Position numbers and translations under genes: made by a program
Shown here: positions 38,611 to 48,660 of the stretch, piece after piece
How the letters are laid out: every line of letters begins with the position of its first letter
How positions within the stretch are numbered: position 1 is the stretch's first letter
The notes under the pieces: model-generated
Seen by the model: only the letters and a program-made list of their open reading frames with translations
Told to the model about the DNA's origin: nothing
Databases searched by the model: none
Assembly: GCF_000312105.1 (NCBI RefSeq)
Contig: NZ_HE978636.1
Location: forward strand, 1,013,141 to 1,077,140
Direction of reading: 5' to 3'
DNA: 64,000 nucleotides
Source of the DNA: Aeromicrobium massiliense JC14
GTDB lineage: Bacteria > Actinomycetota > Actinomycetes > Propionibacteriales > Nocardioidaceae

Positions 38611-39174
38611 ATGCATCACCGCACCGACGTCGTCGCCGCCGCCCTGCGGGTGCTCGACGAGCACGGGCTCGGCGACCTTTCGATGCGCCGGCTGGCCGCC
38701 GAGCTGGACGTGCGGCCGAGCGCGCTCTACCACCACGTGGCCAGCAAGCAGGAGCTGCTCGCCGCCGTCGCCGACGAGATCGTGGGCCGTGGGCCGCGAC
38801 CGGACGCAGCGGTGGGCGAGGCGGCCGTGCGGGCCGAGTGCCGGGCCCTGCGCGACGCGATGCTCGCGTGGCGCGACGGGGCCGAGGTGGTGGCGACGGT
38901 GCACGCCTACGGCCTGGGGCCGCACGAGCCCGGGGAGCGGCTGACGGCCGCGCTGCGCGGCGCCGGGCTCGAGGACCGGTTCGCCCGGGCCGCCGCCCGC
39001 ACGATGCTGCACTTCGTGTTCGGCCACGTGCTGGACGAGCAGACCCACCTGCAGGCGGCGAGCGCCGGGGCGATCGGCGACGAGCCGGACGCCGGCGACG
39101 CGGCCGACGGCACGAGCTTCGAGCAAGGCCTGGACCTGCTGCTGGCCGGCGTCCGCGCCCACGCGGACCGCTGA
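38611..39174 (+). CDS. bioQ: TetR-family biotin regulator (BioQ-like)
   Basis: 187 residues. The N-terminal helix-turn-helix is LSMRRLAAELDVRPSALYHHVASKQELL, followed by a ligand domain (ARAAARTMLHFVFGHVLDEQTHLQA). ATG 38611 with AAGGAG 6 nt upstream decides the start over a longer frame. Divergent from bioYMN, with tandem BioQ-type operators between them; the context makes BioQ the likely identity. BioQ represses biotin genes; in this class the corepressor is biotinyl-AMP or an indirect signal. Function inferred. Confidence 0.85.
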   Translation: MHHRTDVVAAALRVLDEHGLGDLSMRRLAAELDVRPSALYHHVASKQELLAAVADEIVGRGPRPDAAVGEAAVRAECRALRDAMLAWRDGAEVVATVHAYGLGPHEPGERLTAALRGAGLEDRFARAAARTMLHFVFGHVLDEQTHLQAASAGAIGDEPDAGDAADGTSFEQGLDLLLAGVRAHADR

Positions 39175-39183
39175 GCAGGCTCG

Positions 39184-39215
39184 CTCCTGAGGCTTCGACG
39201 CGCTCAGCCACCGGA
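39184..39215. repeat. Possible dispersed-repeat fragment
   Basis: CTGAGGCTTCGACGCGCTCA followed by GCCACCGG resembles an interspersed repeat I recall from several high-GC actinobacteria (TTCGAC...GCTCAGC). No second copy is seen in this window. Confidence 0.35.
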
Positions 39216-39244
39216 CGCTTCGACCGGCACCGCCCTCGACGACG

Positions 39245-39406
39245 TCAGGCGCTGAGCGCCTCGGCGGGCTCGGCGTAGGGCAGGTCGACCCACGCGGCCA
39301 CGCCGCACGCGGTGCACGTGACGGTGCCGGTCAGCTCGTCGGGGAGCTCGACGTCGAAGCCGCAGTCCTCGCAGACCAGGACCAGGCCGATGCGGATGTC
39401 GTTCAT
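39245..39406 (-). CDS. Small zinc-ribbon protein (53 aa)
   Basis: MNDIRIGLVLVCEDCGFDVE, then TVTCTACG: two CxxC pairs 18 residues apart form a zinc ribbon, followed by an acidic tail. ATG 39406 has GGTGGAG upstream; the longer frame upstream looks like a shadow. It is not part of a recognised complex; free-standing ribbons of this type may assist RNA or protein binding. It is downstream of guaB1 on the same strand (55-bp gap). Confidence 0.72.
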   Translation of the reverse strand: MNDIRIGLVLVCEDCGFDVELPDELTGTVTCTACGVAAWVDLPYAEPAEALSA

Positions 39407-39461
39407 GTCTCCACCGTAGGAACGACCACCGACAGAACCGGGAGGCCGGCCCGGCGTGTCG

Positions 39462-40958
<1,497 letters not shown>

Positions 40959-42095
40959 TCAGGCCCCGGGCTCGACCGCCGGCGAGAACTTCGGCACGCG
41001 CATCGTCACCTTCGTGCCCAGGCCGGGCGCGGTCTCGACGACGATGCCGTACTCGTTGCCGTAGACCGTGCGCATCCGCTCGTCCACGTTGCCCAGGCCC
41101 ACGGAGTCGGTGGCGGTCTGGCCGCTGAGCGCCCGACGGACCGTCTCGGCCTCGACACCCACGCCGTCGTCCTCGATCGTGATGACGCACTCGGCGCCTT
41201 CGTCCAGCGCCTCGACGGTGACGGTGCCGGTGCCCTGCTTGGCGGCCAGGCCGTGCCGGACGGCGTTCTCGACCAGCGGCTGGACGCACAGGAACGGCAG
41301 CGTCACGTTCAGCACCTCCGGCGCGACCCGGGTGACGACGCGCAGCCGGTCGCCGAAGCGGGCCTTCTCCAGCACGAGGTACTGCTCGATCGAGCGCAGC
41401 TCCTCGGCGAGCGTCGTGAAGTCGCCGTGCCGGCGGAACGAGTAGCGGGTGAAGTCGGCGAACTCGAGCAGCAGCGAACGCGCCCGCTCGGGGTCGGTGC
41501 GGACGAACGAGGCGATCGCGGCGAGCGAGTTGTAGACGAAGTGCGGCGAGATCTGGGCCCGCAGCGCGCGCAGCTCGGCGGCCATGAGGGCGGTGCGCTG
41601 CTGGTCGAGCTCGGCCAGCTCGAGCTGCCCGCTCATCCACCGGGCCAGCTCGGTCGTGGCGCGCAGGACGCCGGCCCGCTCCTCGCCGGCCGCGACGAGC
41701 GCGCCGACGACGCGGTCGTCCACCGACAGCGGCGCGACGACCGCGCCGGACCCCGCCTGGGTGCTGCCGGTGGCGAGCGCCTCGTCGACGAGCGACTGGA
41801 CGGCCTCCGGGGTCTCGGGACCGACCCAGGCCAGCGGCCCGTCCAACCCGGCCAGGCCGACCGTCGGCGTGCCGAGCAGGGCCCGCAGGTGGGGCAGGGC
41901 GGTGCGCGCGCTGTCGCGGGTCAGGCCCGAGCGCAGCGCCGGCGCGGTGAGGGAGACGCGGTGCAGCGTCTGGTAGGTCGCACGGTCGGCGGGCGAGCCC
42001 AGCGCCTGGCCGCGGACGGCGAGCCGGCGGCGCACCAGCAGCAGCGCGAGCACGAGGACGAGCGCCACGCCGAGCGCGAGCAGCACCTCGGTCAT
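40959..42095 (-). CDS. LytS-type sensor histidine kinase
   Basis: 378 residues. One N-terminal membrane helix (~3-22), a GAF-like sensor region (~45-155), then the His_kinase/HATPase module of the LytS class: LRALRAQISPHFVYNSLAAI with phosphoacceptor His185, PFLCVQPLVENAVRHGL (N-box) and IEDDGVGV (G-box). Unlike E. coli BtsS it lacks the multi-helix 5TM-Lyt sensor. Probable partner of the LytTR regulator at 33441-34172, though separated by 6.8 kb. ATG 42095; the upstream methyltransferase gene ends 4 bp before. Confidence 0.92.
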   Translation of the reverse strand: MTEVLLALGVALVLVLALLLVRRRLAVRGQALGSPADRATYQTLHRVSLTAPALRSGLTRDSARTALPHLRALLGTPTVGLAGLDGPLAWVGPETPEAVQSLVDEALATGSTQAGSGAVVAPLSVDDRVVGALVAAGEERAGVLRATTELARWMSGQLELAELDQQRTALMAAELRALRAQISPHFVYNSLAAIASFVRTDPERARSLLLEFADFTRYSFRRHGDFTTLAEELRSIEQYLVLEKARFGDRLRVVTRVAPEVLNVTLPFLCVQPLVENAVRHGLAAKQGTGTVTVEALDEGAECVITIEDDGVGVEAETVRRALSGQTATDSVGLGNVDERMRTVYGNEYGIVVETAPGLGTKVTMRVPKFSPAVEPGA

Positions 42096-42099
42096 GGGC

Positions 42100-42777
42100 T
42101 CAGCGGAAGTCGAGCAGCAGGGTGTCCGGCGGCGGGGCCTGCTCGGGCAGGGCGGCCTTGTCGACGCGGGCGCGCACCGCCGTCGTGGAGTGCCGCAGGC
42201 GCAGGAAGCCGGTGTGCTCGGCGTAGGTGCGGAACAGGGTGTGCACCTCGGCGAGGGCGGCCTCGCCCCGGCTGCGGTCCATGGTCTCGCGGGCGAACGC
42301 CATGAGGCCGGCCAGGTCGAGCTTCTCCCAGGCTGCGAACGTCTCGGTCTCGGCCTCGTGGAACAGGCCGGACGCCGCCAGGGTGTCGGCGGTCGGCACG
42401 GGACCCGGCGCGACGCCGACGATCTCGCGCAGCCGGCGCAGCCACGGGATCGAGTCGTCGTAGGCGTGCGAGACGGTCGAGACGACGCCGGACGGCCGCA
42501 GGACGCGGGCGTACTCGGCCAGCGCCACCGGGGCGTCGTGCAGGTCGGGGACGACCACGGCGTCGAACGCGTCGTGGACGAAGGGGAGCCGCTCGCCGCC
42601 GGCCCGGACGTAGCCGACGAGCTCGTGCTGCACGTGGCGGGCGTCGGGGGAGCAGATGGTGACCTCGTGGCCGAGGTCGGCCAGCCGGTAGGCCAGCGAG
42701 CTGTCGCCCAGGTGCAGCACGCAGGCCAGCTGGTCGCCGACCAGCCAGTTCGCCACGCGTCCGCCCGAGCTGCTCAC
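42100..42777 (-). CDS. SAM-dependent methyltransferase-like protein
   Basis: 225 residues. A class I methyltransferase fold with a degenerate motif I (VLHLGDSSLAYRLADLGHEVTICSP), then LPFVHDAFDAVVVPDLHDAPVALAEYARVLRPSGVVSTVSHAYDD, typical of ubiquinone/menaquinone-type methyltransferases. No substrate can be assigned. GTG 42777 is divergent from the Fic-like gene. Next to the kinase gene on the same strand. Confidence 0.8.
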   Translation of the reverse strand: MSSSGGRVANWLVGDQLACVLHLGDSSLAYRLADLGHEVTICSPDARHVQHELVGYVRAGGERLPFVHDAFDAVVVPDLHDAPVALAEYARVLRPSGVVSTVSHAYDDSIPWLRRLREIVGVAPGPVPTADTLAASGLFHEAETETFAAWEKLDLAGLMAFARETMDRSRGEAALAEVHTLFRTYAEHTGFLRLRHSTTAVRARVDKAALPEQAPPPDTLLLDFR

Positions 42778-42812
42778 CCTGCGAGGGTACCGGCCACGGG
42801 GACGCGCCCAGG

Positions 42813-42825
42813 TACGCTGCGGGGC
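42813..42825 (+). promoter_or_regulatory. Leaderless promoter of the Fic-like gene
   Basis: TACGCT (42813-42818) lies 7 nt upstream of GTG 42826 with no ribosome site. Confidence 0.5.
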
Positions 42826-43578
42826 GTGTCCAGCCCCTCCTCGTCCGCCTTCGCCGTCGCCGCCTCGCTCGAGGGCGTCCCGTCCGCCTTCGTGTCGACG
42901 CGGGACGGCATCGACACGCTGCTGCGCGACCGGGGGCTGCGCCGCAGCACGCCCGAGGACACCGCCGAGTCGCTGCTGCGCGGCGCCGTTGCCACGGCGC
43001 GGCTCGAGGGCGCCGAGGGCGACGACGAGACGCTGCGCGCCGGCGGTGGTGACGCCACCGCCCGCGGCGCCGTGCTGCTGTCGACCGAGCTGCTGGGGCT
43101 GGCCGCGCCGTGGCGCACCGCGCCGCTGCAGGCCGTCGCCCGGATGCACGCGCTCGCCGCCACCGGCACGCTGCCCGACCCCGAGCGGGGACGTCCGGCG
43201 ACGCCGGAGGGCGCGCGACGGCTGACCTGGCTGGCCCAGGCCGTGCAGGCGTCCGGCGACGTGCCGGGCCTGGTCGTGGCCGCGCTCGTCCACGCCGAGA
43301 TCGCGACCGCCGGCGCCTTCGCGTCGCACAACCGCGTCGTGGCGCGGGCCGCCGAGCGGCTGGTGCTGGTGGTGCGCGGCGTCGACCCCGCCTCGCTCGT
43401 GGTGCCGGAGGCCGGCCATGACGCCGAGCCGGACGGCTACGCGAGCGCGCTGTCGGCGTACGAGCGCGACGCCGCGTCGCTGCACGCGGGCGATCCGGGC
43501 CCCGGCGTCCACCAGTGGCTGCTCTACGCCTCCGCGGCGTTCGCGCGCGGTGCCGAGGCGAGCCCGGTCGCGCGCTGA
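42826..43578 (+). CDS. Conserved actinobacterial protein with a degenerate Fic-like core
   Basis: 250 residues. HAEIATAGAFASHNRVVARAAERLVLVVRG looks like the Fic motif HPFxxGNGR in altered form (H...AFASHNRVVAR), preceded by helical segments typical of Fic proteins (AAALVHAEI). Similar proteins are annotated as oxidoreductases in Streptomyces without evidence. Intact AMPylation activity is doubtful because the canonical glycines differ. Leaderless GTG start. The gene lies upstream of a HAD phosphatase gene in related genomes. Confidence 0.72.
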   Translation: MSSPSSSAFAVAASLEGVPSAFVSTRDGIDTLLRDRGLRRSTPEDTAESLLRGAVATARLEGAEGDDETLRAGGGDATARGAVLLSTELLGLAAPWRTAPLQAVARMHALAATGTLPDPERGRPATPEGARRLTWLAQAVQASGDVPGLVVAALVHAEIATAGAFASHNRVVARAAERLVLVVRGVDPASLVVPEAGHDAEPDGYASALSAYERDAASLHAGDPGPGVHQWLLYASAAFARGAEASPVAR

Positions 43579-43839
43579 CCCCGGACGTGCGACGACGCCG
43601 CCTCCGCGTGGGTGGCGACGCCGTCGGTGGCGCAGCATCGGGACCAGGCGTGCACTTCGTCGTCGTACGTCGCCGCGGGGCCGTCCCCACGAGGAGGCCG
43701 GATGTCCCGCGGGCGACAGCCCTATAGGACGGGAGATCGCCGCGGTGGTGCCATCGGTGCTGCGTCGCTGTGGAGTTGTTCCTAGGTCCTTTGTACCCCC
43801 GTGATGCGCGTCACACAAGGGGTTTCCGGGACGCGTACG
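43579..43839. other. Intergenic region, 261 bp, between convergent genes
   Basis: No convincing gene. It holds a CRP-like palindrome CGTGA-TGCGCG-TCACA (43800-43815) within an imperfect hairpin (ACCCCCGTGA...TCACACAAGGGGT). Nearby AT-richer stretches (CCCTATAGGACGGG; TTGTTCCTAGGTCCTTTG) could be promoter elements on either strand. The length and composition would allow a small RNA, but none is recognised. Confidence 0.45.
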
Positions 43840-44625
43840 TCAGCGATCGCGACGGCGCAGCACCAGCGAGGTGGCGACGGCGACCAGGGCGGTGCCGGCC
43901 ACCCCGACGGCGGCCAGGCGCACGCGGCGCGACAGCCCCAGGCGGCGGCGCAGCGCCACCGGGCGGGCGAACGTCAGAACCGGCCAGCCGTTCGTCTCGG
44001 CCGCCTTGCGCAGGGCGCGGTCGGGATTCACCGCGAACGGGTGGCCGACCGCCTGCAGCATCGGCACGTCCGTCTCGGAGTCCGAGTACGCGTAGCACTC
44101 GTCCAGGTCGTACCCGCGCTGCTCGGCGAGCTCGCGCATCGCCACCGCCTTGTTCGCGGCATACGCGTAGAACTCGATCTCGCCGGTGTACCGCCCGTCC
44201 TGCTCGAGCAGGGTCGTCGCGATGACGTGGTCGGCGCCGAGCATCGCCCCGATCGGCTCGACCACCTCCGAGCCGGACGCCGAGACGATGACGACGTCGC
44301 GGCCGGCGGCGCGGTGCTGCTCGACCAGCTCGACCGCTTCCTCGTAGACGAGCGGGTCGATGATCTCGTGGAGCGTCTCGGCGACCGCCTGACGGACCAC
44401 GTCCACGTCCCAGCCGGTCACCAGCTGGGTGAGGTAGCCGCGCATCTTCTCGAGCTGGTCGTGGTCGGCGCCGCTCACGGCGAACACGAACTGGGCGTAC
44501 GCGCTCCGCAGCACCGCACGCCGGTTCAACAGGCCGCCGTCGAAGAACGGACGGCTGAAGGCCAGGGTGCTCGACTTGGCGATGATCGTCTTGTCGAGGT
44601 CGAAGAACGCCGCGGACCGGGTCAC
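43840..44625 (-). CDS. HAD-IB family phosphatase (SerB-like)
   Basis: 261 residues. The HAD motifs are in order: AAFFDLDKTII (motif I nucleophile), VIVSASGSEVV (II), ANKAVAMREL (III lysine) and AYSDSETDVPML (IV). A C-terminal membrane helix (~235-255) follows. The family includes phosphoserine phosphatases and lysophospholipid-type acyl phosphatases. It sits before the ssd/tad locus in many actinobacteria, but here three inserted genes intervene. GTG start. Confidence 0.9.
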   Translation of the reverse strand: MTRSAAFFDLDKTIIAKSSTLAFSRPFFDGGLLNRRAVLRSAYAQFVFAVSGADHDQLEKMRGYLTQLVTGWDVDVVRQAVAETLHEIIDPLVYEEAVELVEQHRAAGRDVVIVSASGSEVVEPIGAMLGADHVIATTLLEQDGRYTGEIEFYAYAANKAVAMRELAEQRGYDLDECYAYSDSETDVPMLQAVGHPFAVNPDRALRKAAETNGWPVLTFARPVALRRRLGLSRRVRLAAVGVAGTALVAVATSLVLRRRDR

Positions 44626-44746
44626 GCCGCCAGCCTAGGGGGTCGGCTCCCGGAGCCGGTGCTCCTGGGCCAGCGCGCCCGCCGGCTCGTCCGGGCCGGC
44701 ACGACGGACGGGCAAGGCTGCCCCTGGGCCCTGCCACGATGTGCCG

Positions 44747-46033
44747 GTGACTGCACGCGTGCGCATCCTCGTCCAGGTCCACCGGCTGGCGGCCTTCCGC
44801 CAGCTGCTCCGCTCGCTCGACCGCACCCCCTCGCTCGACGGCGGGGTGGTCGTCGTGGCCGACCCGTCCGGGCTGGACGCCGCGGCGCGCGAGACCTTCG
44901 ACCGGCTCGTGCGGCACCGCGTGGACGTCCGCGTCGGGGACGACCGCGACGGCGCCGAGTGGGACCTGCCGCTCGAGGAGACCGACGTGCTCGCGCCCGG
45001 TGCGGTCGACCTGCTGCTGGCCCAGGCGGCCGCCACGGGCGCCGACGTCGTGCTCGGCCGCCGGGCCGCCGCCCCGTCCGACTGGACCCTCTTCGCCCAC
45101 GACGGTGCGGTGCCGGCCGCCGAGGTGGCCGTCGACGTCACCGACCTGCCCGTGCTCGTGCGCGGCGGCACCACGTCCGGGCCCGTCGCGGACCGCCGTC
45201 GCGCGGGCGTGCGCGACGCCACGACGGTCGCCGTCCTGGCCCAGCACGTCGTCCTGGAGGGCTCGTCCGTCGCGCTGGAGGAGGCGCCCGCCACCCGGGT
45301 CGAGGCCACGTGGCGCGAGGGCGCGCTCGAGCTCGTCGTCGGGGAAGCCGTCGAGCGGATCGTGCTCACCAACCTCGACACGGGCACTGCCTGGGCGCTG
45401 CCGGTCGAGCCGGGCGGCGTGGTGCGGATCGACCCGCGTCGCGCGTCCTTCGGGCGTCCGCTCCAGCACGGCCACTGGGTCGTCGATGCCGTCGGCGCGC
45501 CCGCGCCGGCCGTCTCGGTCGACCGGCTGCCGCGCTGCGCGCTGCTCGACGGCGGGCTCCTCGTGCCGGTCCGGAGCGCCGGCCGCCTCGTGCTGGACGT
45601 CGGCGCCACGAAGCGCTTCCGCGGCAGCGCGTTCCCGCCCGAGGGAGCCGAGATCGTCGAGACGGGCCAGGGCTCGCGACTGCGCTGGGAGACGACTGCC
45701 GTCGACCTCACCACGGGCCGCGACGTGCCGGCCGTGCTCAAGGCGGGTCCGTTCCTGACCGCCGCGGTGCTGCGCCCCCGGGACGGCGGCGTCGTCGTGG
45801 AGGCGTGGATGTCGGGCCTGCCCTCGCGCTCGTCCCTGGCGCTCGCGGTGGCCGGCTCGGACTTCCACGCCCTGGGCAGCGACCTGGTGATCGAGAACGC
45901 CGGCGGGATGTCGATCCGGCCGGCGCCGGCGAAGGCCAAGACGCTCCCCGTCCCGCCGCCGTCGGGCCTGCGTGCACGGCTCGCCAAGGTCCCAGGGGTC
46001 CGACGCCTGCGTCAGGCCCTGCGCCGCGACTAG
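44747..46033 (+). CDS. Uncharacterised protein, possible remnant glycosyltransferase with beta-sandwich domains
   Basis: 428 residues. The first ~100 residues (VRILVQVHRLAAFRQLLRSL, then GGVVVVADPSGLDAAARETF) resemble the GT-A opening of family 2 glycosyltransferases but lack an obvious DxD motif. The rest is beta-rich repeats (LELVVGEAVERIVLTNLDTG; LDGGLLVPVRSAGRLVLDVG), like the accessory domains of TarS-type wall-polymer transferases. GTG 44747 has CACGAT 6 nt upstream (leaderless); GTG 44741 is possible. It meets the methyltransferase gene stop-to-stop. Role in surface polymer decoration is inferred from neighbours. Confidence 0.6.
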   Translation: MTARVRILVQVHRLAAFRQLLRSLDRTPSLDGGVVVVADPSGLDAAARETFDRLVRHRVDVRVGDDRDGAEWDLPLEETDVLAPGAVDLLLAQAAATGADVVLGRRAAAPSDWTLFAHDGAVPAAEVAVDVTDLPVLVRGGTTSGPVADRRRAGVRDATTVAVLAQHVVLEGSSVALEEAPATRVEATWREGALELVVGEAVERIVLTNLDTGTAWALPVEPGGVVRIDPRRASFGRPLQHGHWVVDAVGAPAPAVSVDRLPRCALLDGGLLVPVRSAGRLVLDVGATKRFRGSAFPPEGAEIVETGQGSRLRWETTAVDLTTGRDVPAVLKAGPFLTAAVLRPRDGGVVVEAWMSGLPSRSSLALAVAGSDFHALGSDLVIENAGGMSIRPAPAKAKTLPVPPPSGLRARLAKVPGVRRLRQALRRD

Positions 46034-46776
46034 GCGTACGCCGAGCCGAGCGTCTGCCCCGCCACCTCGCGCAACCGCCGGTTCAAGGTCGCTGGGTCGA
46101 CGTCGTCCGCGCTGGCGGCGAGCTCGTCGAGCAGCGGTGAGGCGAGCACCCGCTCGGGCGCCTGCACGAACGTGCGGTCCATGAGCTCGGCCGGCACCGG
46201 CTGCGGGTCGGCGTGCCGGAGCTCGCGCATGATCGCGTCGTAGTTGTCGGCCAGGACGGTGCTGGACGGGTCCAGGCCCATCACCAGCAGCAGCCCTGTG
46301 GGCTGGGTGTCGACGCAGACGGTGAGGATGTCGGGCCGGTAGCGGGCCAACGTCTCGAGCACCGGGTAGACGTCGCCCGTCCACGCGCCGGTGTGGCGGT
46401 CACGGGCGGCCTCGTCGACGTTGCGCGGCAGGATGTCGTCGAACACGATCATCGAGCCCGGACGCGAGTGGCGCTCGGTGTTCATGAAGTCGCGCAGCGC
46501 GTACTCGAACAGGTGCAGGCCGTCGATGAACGCCAGGTCGAACGGCTCGCCGCCGGTCGGCTCGAGCGGGTCGGGCCGCGCGAAGTACTCGTCGCTGGTC
46601 GTCCGGAACAGGTCGACCGGCGCGTGCAGCTCGTGGTCGATGGCGAACGCCGGGTCGATGCCCACCGACGGGCACCGCGACAGCGAGAGGCTGTTGCCCC
46701 AGCGGACGCCGATCTCCAGGTAGTGGCGCGGGGCGAGCCGCGTGTGCACCTGCTGCAGGAAGTCGAGGTAGTGCAT
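46030..46776 (-). CDS. Class I SAM methyltransferase (Methyltransf_24 type)
   Basis: 248 residues. Motif I is APRHYLEIGVRWGNSLSLSR, then VGIDPAFAI, FDLAFIDGLHLFEYALRDFM and MIVFDDILPRN. Such enzymes methylate sugars or cell-surface glycans; TylF- and cephalosporin-hydroxylase-like proteins are relatives. ATG lies 9 bp after the TAA stop of the upstream GT61-type gene, so the two form an operon. Its stop overlaps the stop of the convergent gene (CTAG). Confidence 0.85.
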   Translation of the reverse strand: MHYLDFLQQVHTRLAPRHYLEIGVRWGNSLSLSRCPSVGIDPAFAIDHELHAPVDLFRTTSDEYFARPDPLEPTGGEPFDLAFIDGLHLFEYALRDFMNTERHSRPGSMIVFDDILPRNVDEAARDRHTGAWTGDVYPVLETLARYRPDILTVCVDTQPTGLLLVMGLDPSSTVLADNYDAIMRELRHADPQPVPAELMDRTFVQAPERVLASPLLDELAASADDVDPATLNRRLREVAGQTLGSAYA

Positions 46777-46785
46777 GACTGGACT

Positions 46786-48543
46786 TTAGTGACGTGAGGA
46801 GTCCAGTCGGTCGAGCTCGCGCGCGAGGAAGCGGCCCTCGTCGTCGAAGTCGAACGTGAACGGGGAGCGAAAGGCGTCGTTCGACCAGGCATTGGCCGGG
46901 TGGGCGATCTCCGGGGTGCTCCACACGGAGGTCAGCTCGTGGCCGCGCGCCGCGGCGATCAGGTACTCGTTGCGGGCGTCGTAGGACCGGTGACCGATCG
47001 TGAAGACCCGCGTGGGACGGGGCACGAAGGCCAGGTTGAACAGCCCGCTGCCGGCGAACCCCGCCACGGCCTCGGCGCCGCGGAACATCGCCACCTGGTC
47101 CGGTAGCGAGTGCTCCTCGGGGAACACGACCTGGAAGCCCCGGTCCTCGAACCACCGTTCGACCTCGTCCACGTTGCGGCAGGCGCGCAGCAGGTGGTCG
47201 CGGCGCGAGACGAACAGCCGGGTCGCGGGACGGGTCCCGCTGGCCCGCGACGCGAGGCTGTCGCCGAGCAGGTCCCAGACGGCGGTGATCTCGGGATGGA
47301 CGTAGCGCGGCTGCGAGAACATGGGCGTCGCGGCGTAGAGCCGCTCCGGCCGGACGGGGCCACTGATGAGCTGCACGCGGGTCTCGTCCAGCCCCAGGCA
47401 CCGGGCGATCTCGCGCTCGTGCGGGGCCATCTCCGTCCTCGACGGTGGGAGCGTGAGCAGCAGCTTCACGTCCGGCTCGAGGGCGCGAACCTCGGACCAG
47501 GCCCACAGGCGACTGATCTGCTCGGTCAGCATGTGGCCGAAGTGCGCGGGCTCCTCGGAGTCCAGGTGGAAGTACGCCCCGGGGAGCGGCTCGGGCTCGT
47601 CGGTCGGGACGAGGACCCGGCCGAACCGGTCCCCCACCCGCTCGACGCGCTGCGAGACCCGGTCCCAGGGACGTCGGTAGGTGTCGCAGAGCACGACGCG
47701 GCCGGTGGTGACCACCTGCGTGACGCCGGCGACGGCGCGGTCGTAGCGGCGGAGCATGAGGGGCGGTGCCGAGAAGGTCGCTCGCACGTGGGGGTCGTCC
47801 GGGATCGACGAGCGGTACGTCAGGTCCGGCGTCCAGGTCGTCCGCGGGCGGGTCGCCAGCACGGCTCCCCACGACGGCTTGGTCTCGAGCAGCTGTCGGG
47901 TCTCTTCCTCGTCGACGCTCGGTCGCACGGCCCGGGCCAGGACGACGCGCAGCGAGCGCTCGTCGTCGAGCTCGACGTCCCCCAGGGTGAAGGCGAGGCC
48001 GCGCACCGGGCGGAACGCCCGACCGCGGTCGAGGTGGTCCTCCAGGTCGCGCAGGCGAGTCGCCGTCGCGGTCGAGATCACGCTCCACAGGTCGTTCGCA
48101 CCGGTGGCTCCGGGTTCCGGCGCCACCAGGGCCGACGCCACGAACGTCCCCCCTTCGCGCAGGTGCATGAAGGCGGCCCGGAACATTTCCAGCTGCTCGT
48201 CCGGCGTCTCGTCCGAGACGTCGACGACCAGGTCGAAGGGCCCCTTGGCGATCAGCCTGACGTGGCGCGCCGCGGGGTCGTCGTCGGGCCGTGCGGTGCT
48301 GATGCGGGCCTGCGGGCAGGCTTCGCGGACGAGCGTCTTCCAGGCGCGGACCTTGTGTCCCACGACGAGGACCCGGGGCCGGCCCGGAGCCTGCGCGACG
48401 GCGGCCAGCACCCGCAGGGCCAGCGCCGACGGCTCCACGGGCCAGCGCAGGGCGTCGGCCCGCTGCACGAGGTCCTCGACCGTGACCGATGACGAAAAGG
48501 CGTTCCGGTGGCTCTGTGTCCGGCCGGGCCAGGCGAGGCGCAT
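46786..48543 (-). CDS. Methyltransferase-like / GT61 glycosyltransferase fusion
   Basis: 585 residues. The N-terminal ~280 residues contain a Rossmann-like segment (RPRVLVVGHKVRAWKTLV, FDLVVDVSDETPDEQLEMF, AFMHLREGGTFVASAL). The C-terminal half is a DUF563/GT61 glycosyltransferase: PGAYFHLDSEEPAHFGHML, then TRLFVSRRDHLLRACRNVDE, PEEHSLPDQVAMFRGAEAV and AGFAGSGLFNLAFVP. GT61 enzymes add xylose, arabinose or GlcNAc. The TAA stop is rare in this genome. ATG 48543 is chosen, though an in-frame GTG five codons earlier is possible. Confidence 0.8.
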   Translation of the reverse strand: MRLAWPGRTQSHRNAFSSSVTVEDLVQRADALRWPVEPSALALRVLAAVAQAPGRPRVLVVGHKVRAWKTLVREACPQARISTARPDDDPAARHVRLIAKGPFDLVVDVSDETPDEQLEMFRAAFMHLREGGTFVASALVAPEPGATGANDLWSVISTATATRLRDLEDHLDRGRAFRPVRGLAFTLGDVELDDERSLRVVLARAVRPSVDEEETRQLLETKPSWGAVLATRPRTTWTPDLTYRSSIPDDPHVRATFSAPPLMLRRYDRAVAGVTQVVTTGRVVLCDTYRRPWDRVSQRVERVGDRFGRVLVPTDEPEPLPGAYFHLDSEEPAHFGHMLTEQISRLWAWSEVRALEPDVKLLLTLPPSRTEMAPHEREIARCLGLDETRVQLISGPVRPERLYAATPMFSQPRYVHPEITAVWDLLGDSLASRASGTRPATRLFVSRRDHLLRACRNVDEVERWFEDRGFQVVFPEEHSLPDQVAMFRGAEAVAGFAGSGLFNLAFVPRPTRVFTIGHRSYDARNEYLIAAARGHELTSVWSTPEIAHPANAWSNDAFRSPFTFDFDDEGRFLARELDRLDSSRH

Positions 48544-48573
48544 GCTGGAATCCAACACGCTGGGGGAGTGGCT

Positions 48574-48608
48574 GTCCACAACCGCGACGGCCGCGCGCGG
48601 CGTCCACA
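48574..48608. promoter_or_regulatory. Paired GTCCACA motifs upstream of ssd
   Basis: GTCCACA at 48574-48580 and 48602-48608, 28 bp apart, in the divergent region between the GT61 gene and ssd. A similar pair, 29 bp apart, precedes the first pilin gene at 52.36 kb. Confidence 0.35.
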
Positions 48609-48660
48609 GGCCTGGCCGAGGGGCATGGTCGCGGTCGGTGCGCGGCGGGACGGTCGAGCC

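Noticed and set aside
48574..48608. DnaA boxes or an origin
   Set aside because: GTCCACA shares only part of TTGTCCACA, with just two copies, and there is no dnaA, dnaN or AT-rich unwinding region.
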